A DNA stretch of 22,299 nucleotides, taken from positions 1-22,299 of the forward strand of contig DAOTWP010000074.1 in NCBI GenBank assembly GCA_034435675.1, given 5' to 3'. The notes under the pieces are model-generated. The model made no database searches and was not told the DNA's origin. It saw only the letters and a program-made list of their open reading frames with translations. Positions 15,398 through 21,366 of the stretch are shown piece after piece (positions within the stretch are counted from its first letter, which is position 1; the number at the start of each line of letters is the position of its first letter). This DNA is from DAOTWP01 sp034435675. Lineage in GTDB: Bacteria; Chloroflexota; Anaerolineae; Aggregatilineales; Phototrophicaceae. The position numbers and the translations under genes were made by a program.

Positions 15398-16198
15398 ATG
15401 TACACGTTTGTCACGCTGGATCGCCTGCGGGCGCGGTTAGGATTGGCGGCAGCCGACACTGCCGAAAACCCGCGTCTGCTGGCGGCATTAGGGGCAGCTT
15501 CGGCTGCTATCGAACGCACCTTAGGGCGGCGTTTTGTCCCGCGCCGCGCCGCTGTGACGCACCCGGTCAACCCGCGCTACGCCAGCGAACTGCTGCTGGG
15601 CGATGATTTGCTCGAACTGGACAGTGTCAGCGATGCCAGCGGCACCCTGCCCCCGGCGGATATGCTGCTGCTGCCCGACGCGCCGCCGTACAGCATGCTG
15701 CGGCTGCTCAACTGGCGCGCCTTTGCGTGGGATCAGTCGCCGTATCGCGCGGTGACGGTCAGCGGGGTGTGGGGCTGGCATGACGACTGGACACAGGCGT
15801 GGCGCAGCAGTGGCGACGGCGTGCAGAACGCGCCGCTGAGCGCCAGTGCCACCAGCCTGTCCGTACTGGATGCGGACGGCGAGGATGCCGCCGGTGAGTC
15901 GCCGCGTTTTCAGGTCGGGCACTTACTGCGGGCGGGCAGCGAGTATCTGCGCGTGCTGGCGGTCAACACGGCGACGAACACGCTGACCGTGCAGCGCGGG
16001 GTACAGGGCAGCAGCGCCGCCGAACATACGCAGGGTACGCCGCTGGCGGTGTACCAGCCGCCGGAAGATGTGGCGATGCTCTGTTTGCGCTGGGCGGTGT
16101 GGCTGTATCGGGAGGCGGACAACGCGGAAACGCCGCTGCTGCCAGCGCACCTGCTGCGCGGGCTGGACGCGCTGCGCCGTGTGGGGGTCAAGGCGTAG
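15398..16198 (+). CDS. Phage head-tail connector-like protein
   Basis: This is a 266-residue protein with the look of a gp6/DnaT-type head-tail connector. The N-terminal helices TLDRLRARLGL and LLAALGAASAAIERTLGRRF are the usual connector core, followed by a strand-rich middle (PYSMLRLLNW, RAVTVSGVWGWHDDW) and a C-terminal helix LCLRWAVWLYREAD. An inserted module around residues 150-220 (SATSLSVLDADGED, VQRGVQGSSAAEHTQGTPLA) resembles repeated phage structural strands. AGGAGG six bases before the ATG is a strong ribosome site. No capsid, portal or terminase gene lies upstream in the window; instead the divergent small-paralog pair does. The rest of the tail-type genes resume at 17892 after a minus-strand block. 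The assignment rests on fold pattern, not on a close known homolog. Confidence 0.6.
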   Translation: MYTFVTLDRLRARLGLAAADTAENPRLLAALGAASAAIERTLGRRFVPRRAAVTHPVNPRYASELLLGDDLLELDSVSDASGTLPPADMLLLPDAPPYSMLRLLNWRAFAWDQSPYRAVTVSGVWGWHDDWTQAWRSSGDGVQNAPLSASATSLSVLDADGEDAAGESPRFQVGHLLRAGSEYLRVLAVNTATNTLTVQRGVQGSSAAEHTQGTPLAVYQPPEDVAMLCLRWAVWLYREADNAETPLLPAHLLRGLDALRRVGVKA

Positions 16199-16231
16199 CG
16201 ACGGGTGCGCTTCCTGCCGGACTCACGAACA

Positions 16232-16267
16232 CAGGGCGCAGAGGTCTCGCTGACACACTGCGCCCTG
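16232..16267. terminator. Inverted repeat between convergent genes
   Basis: CAGGGCGCAG (16232-16241) and CTGCGCCCTG (16258-16267) form a perfect 10-bp stem with a 16-base loop. It lies between the connector-like gene and the minus-strand 28-residue ORF. No T tract; the layout resembles the repeat at 9229-9268. Confidence 0.5.
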
Positions 16268-16277
16268 CGTCCGGGCA

Positions 16278-16364
16278 TTATGCGTGGTTATTGGCAGCGC
16301 TCTTGCGCACAACCAGCACAACCGCTGCCACCACCACTGCCGCAATGAGCAACCATTTCCACAT
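16278..16364 (-). CDS. 28-residue single-pass membrane peptide
   Basis: A very short ORF encodes MWKWLLIAAVVV, continues as an uninterrupted hydrophobic helix of about 18 residues rich in Val, Ala and Leu, and ends with a basic and polar tail (VRKSAANNHA). GGAGG lies eight bases before the ATG on the minus strand (CCTCC at 16373-16377), which is good evidence of translation. It could be a small membrane regulator or a type I toxin-like peptide; nothing distinguishes these. It is encoded downstream of, and in the same direction as, the membrane protein at 16497 and the TetR gene, inside the plus-strand phage-type cluster. The gap 16365-16496 shows nothing else. Confidence 0.55.
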   Translation of the reverse strand: MWKWLLIAAVVVAAVVLVVRKSAANNHA

Positions 16365-16496
16365 CGGAACAGCCTCCAGAATAGCGGTCAGGGCAATGAT
16401 ACAGCGCTTATTTTACCGGAATTGCTGCCGGCGCGAAACGGCAATTAGTGCAGATAGTCACAAAACGGCTGCCGCGCGGTTTCGGCGGGCGCGGTC

Positions 16497-17141
16497 TCAG
16501 GATGGCTCCTGCTGCGGGCGGTAGGGTTCTTCGCGCAGCAGGTGGCTGACCAGCAGCTTGGCGAAAAAGACCGGCACAAACCAGCCTAATCCCGCTGTCG
16601 GGTGCAGCACGTAAGCATCCAGCAGGCACGCCCCGGCAAAGAGCAGCAGTGCCAGCGGACGGCGCAGATACAGCGGGGCAGCCAGCACCGCCAGCGCCGC
16701 CAGCAGCAGATAGCCGTAGACCAGCACGAAAAACAGCCCGTCGCCGGGGCGAAAAGCGAGCACGACCAGCGCAGGCTGCAAGGCGTGGATGACGATAAAC
16801 CCCATGTGCGCGCGCCAGCCCTGCTCCTCGCGGTGATACCAGCGTTTGGCGCTGGATGTGGCATTGGTCACGACGCCGCCGAACAGGTCAAACGCCAGCA
16901 GCAGCGCGACCAGCGTTTGCAGCAGGGTCCAGCCGGGTGTGCCTGCCAGCGCATAGACCAGCACCGCCGCACCGCCGCCGCCCGCTGCCAGCAGCAGCAG
17001 CGCCAGTTCGCCGCTGGTGGTGCCCGGTCCGATAAAACGATCCAGTGCGCCGCGCAGTCCTGGCGGCGGGGGCGGATAATGCCAGTTGATGTTCGGTGGC
17101 GCTAAATTGTGCTGTGCTTCGCTGTCAGTGGGGCGGGGCAT
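16497..17141 (-). CDS. Multipass membrane protein of unknown function
   Basis: This is a 214-residue protein with a polar, Pro-rich N-terminus (about 45 residues) and then four to six hydrophobic helices. The most conserved-looking segment is FDLFGGVVTNATSSAKRWYH, followed by REEQGWRAHMGFIVIHALQP, a His/Tyr-containing stretch I associate with an uncharacterised bacterial membrane family. ATG 17141 (MPRPTDSEAQ) has AGGAAG four bases upstream and is preferred over the longer frame, which overlaps the TetR gene. It lies 94 bp behind the TetR gene on the same strand and is a plausible target of that regulator. No catalytic motif is seen. Confidence 0.7.
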   Translation of the reverse strand: MPRPTDSEAQHNLAPPNINWHYPPPPPGLRGALDRFIGPGTTSGELALLLLAAGGGGAAVLVYALAGTPGWTLLQTLVALLLAFDLFGGVVTNATSSAKRWYHREEQGWRAHMGFIVIHALQPALVVLAFRPGDGLFFVLVYGYLLLAALAVLAAPLYLRRPLALLLFAGACLLDAYVLHPTAGLGWFVPVFFAKLLVSHLLREEPYRPQQEPS

Positions 17142-17235
17142 GGCGCTTCCTGTTCGCTGGTGGACAGATGGCGCTGATTGTAACACAGGGCGCTGCGGGG
17201 TAGGTGGAGTCTGCGCTGCGTCCTGCGGCGTGTGT

Positions 17236-17796
17236 TCAGCGCCAGCCGCGCAGGTAGGCGCTGATTGCCGCCTCAAAGCCCTGCTCACTCTCAATGCGGC
17301 GGAACTGCGCGTTGAGTTCCAGCATCACAAAGCCGTGCATCAGCGCCCATGCGCCGTACATCGCGGTCACGGCGTGTTCCTCGCCTGCCAGTTGCGCCCA
17401 GACGGCTTGCAGCGGCAGCACCAGTTCCAGCGGCAGCTCGTCATCCGGGCGGATCGCGGCGCTGCGCGTGGCGAACGCCAGCAGGTAGGTTGCCGGGTGG
17501 GCGCGGGCATACTCGCGGTAGCTGCGGCACATCGCGTGCAGGCGTGCTTCGGGCGGGGCGTCGGGCAGCGCTGCCGCTGTTGCGCCCAGCGCGCCGGTCA
17601 GGTTTTCGATGCTGCGCTTGTTGATCGCCTGCAGCAGCGCGTCCTTGTTGGCAAAGTAGCGGTACAGCGAAGGCGCTCTGACGCCCAGCGCTGCCGCCAG
17701 CTTGTGCAGCGAGAGTTCCTGCGCGCTGCCCGCTTCGACCATCTGCCACGCCATGTTCAGGATCGACTCACGATCAATTTGCGATGGATAGGGCAT
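17236..17796 (-). CDS. TetR/AcrR-family transcriptional regulator
   Basis: This is a 186-residue one-component repressor. The N-terminal HTH is clear: ELSLHKLAAALGVRAPSLYR followed by YFANKDALLQAI (about residues 27-58). The C-terminal ligand domain carries MHGFVMLELNAQFR, typical of the WHG/TetR_C_33 type. ATG 17796 has an AGGGGA about seven bases upstream. It is first in a probable unit with the membrane protein at 16497, and perhaps the 28-residue peptide. It diverges from the tail-type operon across 95 bp, so it could control both directions, but I see no clean operator palindrome in 17797-17891. Confidence 0.88.
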   Translation of the reverse strand: MPYPSQIDRESILNMAWQMVEAGSAQELSLHKLAAALGVRAPSLYRYFANKDALLQAINKRSIENLTGALGATAAALPDAPPEARLHAMCRSYREYARAHPATYLLAFATRSAAIRPDDELPLELVLPLQAVWAQLAGEEHAVTAMYGAWALMHGFVMLELNAQFRRIESEQGFEAAISAYLRGWR

Positions 17797-17891
17797 ATCC
17801 CGTCCCCTAGCGCCTGTGTCAACGCCCTCTGATTGTAACGTTGAATCCGCATATTCCCCACATTGTTTGCTTCAACCGAAAGGAGTCTGTG

Positions 17892-18350
17892 ATGGCAACA
17901 TTTCGTGCCGCGCTCACGGCGCTGGCGGGTCTGACCGTCAGCGGGGGGGCGCACAATTTCGACGTGGACGCCGTGCCGGAAACAGCGGCACGCGCCCAAC
18001 TGCCCGCGCTGCTGGTGCTGCCGGTAGACATTCAGGACGACGCGCTGTTCAAGGAGCGCGGCAAAGGGTTCGAGGCGGTGGCGTTCAGCGGCGGCGGGCG
18101 CAGCGTCAGCTACACCGTCACGCATCTGCTGCTGGTGGCACCGCTGGGGGCGGGCGCGGGCATGCGCAGCCACCTGCCAGCGCTGATCACGCTGATTGAC
18201 GCCTACTTCGCCGCGCTCAAGCCGCAGGTCACGCTGGGCGGGCTGCTGCTGGAACCGGCACGGGTGCGTGTGGAACCGGGCATCTACCGGCACGGCGGGC
18301 AGCAGTATTACGGCTGTGCCTTCCGGCATGTATGGTCGCTGGCGGTGTAG
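17892..18350 (+). CDS. Phage tail-completion-like protein
   Basis: This is a 152-residue protein of the size and pattern of phage tail-completion/tail-terminator proteins: an N-terminal helix (FRAALTALAGLTVSGG), then QLPALLVLPVDIQDD, a strand pair around VSYTVTHLLLVAPLG, the helix LPALITLIDAYFAALKP and a terminal YYGCAFRHVWSLAV. ATG 17892 has AGGAG seven bases upstream; the longer frame from 17841 lacks a ribosome site. It is the first gene of a tight run through 20908; the next gene starts 34 bp on, after a CCCTGT-CCACA-ACAGGG hairpin (18351-18367) just before its ribosome site. The assignment rests on context and pattern. Confidence 0.5.
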   Translation: MATFRAALTALAGLTVSGGAHNFDVDAVPETAARAQLPALLVLPVDIQDDALFKERGKGFEAVAFSGGGRSVSYTVTHLLLVAPLGAGAGMRSHLPALITLIDAYFAALKPQVTLGGLLLEPARVRVEPGIYRHGGQQYYGCAFRHVWSLAV

Positions 18351-18383
18351 CCCTGTCCACAACAGGGATAGAGGAGCTAGGTC

Positions 18384-19913
18384 ATGACTCAAGCGCAGTA
18401 CAGCATCGCCATTGATCTGGACGATGACGGCGATTTTGCCGATCCGGGCGAAGACCTCACGGCGGATGTGCTGGGCGCAGACTGGACGTTCGGCTTTGCC
18501 GCGCCGCACGACAGCAGCGCCGCGCCGGGCAGCGCCGCAGTCACGGTGGACAACAGCACCGGCGCATATTCGCCGGAGAACAGCGCCGCCGCTCTGCTGC
18601 CGGGCAAAGCGCTGCGCGTGCAGGCGACCTATAACGGCAGCACGACCACGCTGTTCAGCGGGGTGGTGGCGCGGGTTGTGCCGCAGCCGGGCGACCTGGG
18701 CGGGCGCACCGCCGTGATCTACGCTGCCGGTCCGGAGCGCTGGCTGGACGAGGCAGAGGTGCAGCTCCCGCCGCTGCTTGCCGCCGCCGCCGATGACGCC
18801 ATCGCCGCTGTGTTAGCCGCCGCGCCACTGCGCCGCCCGGCGCTGCAAGGACGCTGGCTGCTGGGCGTCAGCGGGCAGGGCGAACTGGGGCAGAACACGA
18901 CTCTGCCCGCGCCGTATCCCATCACGCTTGAAGCGGGCATTTCGCAGTTTGCTTATGTGGATGCCGGGGCAGGCAGCGCGGCGGCGCTCATCCGCCAGTT
19001 TGTCGCGGCGGAGCGCGGGCGCTTTTTTGTCAACCGTGACGGGGCGTTTGTTTTTCACAATCGCCATCACCTGCTCAGCCAGACGGGCGTGCAGGCGACC
19101 TTTGCTGACAGCATGGACGGGCTGAGCTACGCCTACGGTGCTGGGGTGGTCAATACCGTGCGCGTGCGGCTGGAACCGCGCAGTGCCGGCGCGCCCGGCA
19201 GCACCCTGTGGACGCTGGCGAATGCGCAGCGTATCCCGGCGGGCGCAGTGCGTCTGTTCACCGCGCCTTACCGCGATACAGACGGCAATGCCCTCAGTGC
19301 GCTTGCCGTGCTCGCGCCGGTGGCGGGCGTGGATTACCAGATCAACACCCACGACGACGGCAGCGGCGAGGACTACACCGGGCGGGCAGTGCTGTGGCTG
19401 GTCAGCGCGGGGGCGGGCGCGGCAGAACTGCGGCTGGTCAACCAGACGGCGCGGACGCTGTACCTGCTGCCCGGCGCGACTCTGCGCGGCACCCCGCTGG
19501 AACGCGGCGATCCGGCGCTGGTCGAACAGACCGACCACGCCAGCGCGACTCTGTACGGCGCGGCGGGGCTGACACTGGACCTGCCGCTGTTGGACAGCAT
19601 CGAAAGCGCCGACCAGCTCGCCCGCTATGAACTGGCACGGCGGGCGACGCCGCGCGGCACAGTGCGCACCCTCACGCTCGAAGCCCCCGCGCAGACCGCG
19701 CAGATGCTGGCGTGCACGCTGTTTGACCGTGTGCGGGTGACAGAAGGCAGCACCGGGCACGCGGCGGACTACTTCATCGCTGCCGAACAGCACCGCGTGG
19801 CGCACGGCGGGGCGCGCCACAGCGTGACCTGGCTGCTGGAACCGGCGGCTGCCAGCGCCTTCTGGATCGTCGGCACGAGCCGCATTGCCCAGGATACTGT
19901 GCTGGCGTACTGA
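18384..19913 (+). CDS. Phage tail-tip/baseplate-like structural protein
   Basis: This is a 509-residue protein with the build of a distal tail or baseplate hub protein. The N-terminus has DDDGDFADPGEDLT and then GSAAVTVDNSTGAYSPENS, a pattern I know from tail minor proteins of actinophage type, followed by GKALRVQATYNG and LFSGVVARV. The middle has the helical QFAYVDAGAGSAAALIRQFV and RGRFFVNRDGAFVFHNRHHL; the C-terminal part has ESADQLARYELARRATPRGT, typical of tail-hub domains, and ends in HSVTWLLEP. GAGGAG precedes the ATG by eight bases. No tape measure or major tail gene precedes it, which is unusual for a working tail cluster. An older decayed phage or a repurposed structure are both possible. 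Confidence 0.6.
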   Translation: MTQAQYSIAIDLDDDGDFADPGEDLTADVLGADWTFGFAAPHDSSAAPGSAAVTVDNSTGAYSPENSAAALLPGKALRVQATYNGSTTTLFSGVVARVVPQPGDLGGRTAVIYAAGPERWLDEAEVQLPPLLAAAADDAIAAVLAAAPLRRPALQGRWLLGVSGQGELGQNTTLPAPYPITLEAGISQFAYVDAGAGSAAALIRQFVAAERGRFFVNRDGAFVFHNRHHLLSQTGVQATFADSMDGLSYAYGAGVVNTVRVRLEPRSAGAPGSTLWTLANAQRIPAGAVRLFTAPYRDTDGNALSALAVLAPVAGVDYQINTHDDGSGEDYTGRAVLWLVSAGAGAAELRLVNQTARTLYLLPGATLRGTPLERGDPALVEQTDHASATLYGAAGLTLDLPLLDSIESADQLARYELARRATPRGTVRTLTLEAPAQTAQMLACTLFDRVRVTEGSTGHAADYFIAAEQHRVAHGGARHSVTWLLEPAAASAFWIVGTSRIAQDTVLAY

Positions 19914-19980
19914 CGCCCGGCGCACCCCCTTGTTTTCCCAATCAATCACGATCAACGATCACAATCAGGAGGATACCCTT

Positions 19981-20478
19981 ATGGCGTGGACACAACCGCG
20001 CACCTGGAATGTTGGCGAACTGGTCACCGCCGACCTGCTCAACACGCACCTGCGTGACAACCTGAATGCGCTGAAAGACCCGCCAACCGGCGCGGTCAGT
20101 GCCAGCGCGGATTATTCGACCACCTCGGCCAGCTTCGTCTATGTGGACGAGCCAACGCTGGCGCACACACTGGTAACGGGCGGCGGCGATGTGCTGGTGG
20201 TCTTTTTCGGGGCGGTGCTGCACAACAGCGCTGCCGCTGCCTATGTCGCCCTGGATGTCGAGGTCAATGGCTCACGGTTGGGCGGCGCAACAAATGGGCT
20301 GCTGTATCTGCGTGTGCCGCAGAATATCATCCTGCCGGTGGCGCTGACCTATCTGCATATGACCCTGCCCGCAGGCACACATACGTTCAAACTGATGTGG
20401 CGCACAACGGCGGCAACGGCGTCGCTGCTGCACAGCAGTTCCGATTATCGTCCGCAGTTCTGGGTGCGCGAGGTCTAG
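19981..20478 (+). CDS. Phage fibre-like structural protein
   Basis: This is a 165-residue protein opening with MAWTQPRTWNVGELVTADLL and then NTHLRDNLNAL, an N-terminal module common in phage tail fibre or collar proteins of GC-rich phages. The rest is strand-rich, with ASFVYVDEPTLAHTLV, VALDVEVNGSRLGG and AGTHTFKLMWRTTAATASLL, like a jelly-roll fibre tip. ATG 19981 has AGGAGG nine bases upstream; the longer frame from 19885 overlaps the previous gene. It is followed seven bases later by the next gene. It probably belongs with the tail-tip protein at 18384. Confidence 0.62.
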   Translation: MAWTQPRTWNVGELVTADLLNTHLRDNLNALKDPPTGAVSASADYSTTSASFVYVDEPTLAHTLVTGGGDVLVVFFGAVLHNSAAAAYVALDVEVNGSRLGGATNGLLYLRVPQNIILPVALTYLHMTLPAGTHTFKLMWRTTAATASLLHSSSDYRPQFWVREV

Positions 20479-20485
20479 ACCCCTG

Positions 20486-20908
20486 ATGGATATTGTCATC
20501 GAACGTAAAATGGTCAATCTGGAAGCGTTGGACGACGGGCTGCGCGCGGCGCTGGGGGCGCTGGTGCAGGGCGTCAGTTGGCGGCGTGGGGCAGTGGTGC
20601 TGCATTTGCATCCCAACGTGACTCCGGCACAGGTGGCGCAGGCACGCGGCATCGCGCAGGCGCACGATCCGGCGGCGCTGACCCCGGCGCAGCAGCGGGC
20701 ACAGGCACGCTTGACGAACATCAGCGATGTGCAGGGACGGTTTGCCGCCAGCCTGCTGCATGACAAAACCCCGGCGCAGATTTTCAGCGCGCTGGAAACG
20801 CAGATTGACGGTTGGGTGTCGCTGGCAGACGCCAAACGCGACCTGAAGCAGTGGCTGCCCCTGCTGGCGGCAGCGGTGGTCTGGCTGCTGGTCGAACCAG
20901 CAGGCTGA
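20486..20908 (+). CDS. Small phage-cluster protein with C-terminal hydrophobic helix
   Basis: This is a 140-residue protein with MDIVIERKMVNLEALDDGLR, then QARGIAQAHDPAALTPAQQR, a segment I associate with tail-fibre accessory proteins, and DKTPAQIFSALETQIDGW. It ends in a hydrophobic stretch, WLPLLAAAVVWLLVEPAG, that could span or insert in a membrane. It starts seven bases after the fibre-like gene, so it is translated from the same transcript; its own ribosome site is weak (GAGG about 12 bases up). It is the last clear gene of the cassette before the terminator at 21093. Function unknown. Confidence 0.6.
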   Translation: MDIVIERKMVNLEALDDGLRAALGALVQGVSWRRGAVVLHLHPNVTPAQVAQARGIAQAHDPAALTPAQQRAQARLTNISDVQGRFAASLLHDKTPAQIFSALETQIDGWVSLADAKRDLKQWLPLLAAAVVWLLVEPAG

Positions 20909-20950
20909 CACCCATCTTCTTGACCAAGGGGATTATGCAGGTTAACAATT

Positions 20951-21009
20951 TAATCGGACAACGTTTTTGCAGGGTTGAAGCATGCTTCAACCCTACCGAT
21001 AACCGATTA
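20951..21009. repeat. Palindromic intergenic element, copy 2
   Basis: A perfect 24-bp palindrome (20971-20994, AGGGTTGAAGCA and its complement) sits inside a longer imperfect inverted repeat with TAATCGG (20951-20957) and CCGATTA (21003-21009) at the ends. The central 29 bases match copy 1 near 14.4 kb at 24 positions. It lies between the phage-type cassette and its terminator and looks like a small non-autonomous mobile or REP-like element. Confidence 0.7.
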
Positions 21010-21092
21010 TTTTCTTGAGGAGCATAATCCTCTTGTCCGGGTTTACGGCTGGATCCGCATTCGGGCGAGCAAATCCGGTCTGGCAAGGGCGG

Positions 21093-21128
21093 CGGGGGCA
21101 TGGGGAACACCTGTGCCCCCGCGTTTTT
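21093..21128 (+). terminator. Strong rho-independent terminator of the phage-type cassette
   Basis: A perfect stem of at least eight bases (CGGGGGCA at 21093-21100, TGCCCCCG at 21114-21121, extendable by one pair) with a 13-base loop is followed by TTTTT at 21124-21128. It lies 184 bp past the last clear cassette gene. Confidence 0.72.
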
Positions 21129-21210
21129 GATTCCGGCAGCGGCGGACTTGACTGTTTTTGTGCTGGCTGACCCCGCTGCTGGCGTGTCTGAAAAGTCGGG
21201 ATTCTCCTGA

Positions 21211-21297
21211 ATGAGCGATCAATTTACGGTGCTTATGGATGGGTGGCTGCAAACGGCGCTCGGTGTGGTGTCGCCGCAGGTGGTAGCGATCCCGTAG
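21211..21297 (+). CDS. 28-residue ORF, possible truncated gene
   Basis: A short frame codes MSDQFTVLMDGWLQTALGVV and ends eight residues later. The N-terminus reads like the start of a phage structural or accessory protein, and it is GC-rich like the cassette, but no continuation is found in any frame after 21297, where the sequence turns A+T-rich ahead of the TIR gene. There is no good ribosome site. It may be a remnant cut by the arrival of the TIR segment, or chance. Confidence 0.25.
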   Translation: MSDQFTVLMDGWLQTALGVVSPQVVAIP

Positions 21298-21313
21298 AGG
21301 AAATTGTGCAAGA

Positions 21314-21342
21314 TTGCTTCTGTATGTAGTTAGTGTTACTAT
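21314..21342 (+). promoter_or_regulatory. Candidate promoter of the second TIR gene
   Basis: TTGCTT (21314-21319) and TACTAT (21337-21342) lie 17 bp apart, 24 bp ahead of the ATG, in an A+T-rich patch unlike the surroundings. A TATTAT at 21340-21345 is an alternative -10. Confidence 0.45.
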
Positions 21343-21366
21343 TATCGGTAAAAAGTGGAAGCAAAC

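Noticed and set aside
18813..19955. 380-residue minus-strand frame inside the tail-tip-like gene
   Set aside because: Antisense shadow with no ribosome site and no recognisable motifs.
21100..21210. 36-residue plus-strand frame (MGNTCAPAFLIPAAADLTVF...)
   Set aside because: Its ATG lies inside the stem-loop of the terminator at 21093-21128 and there is no usable ribosome site.
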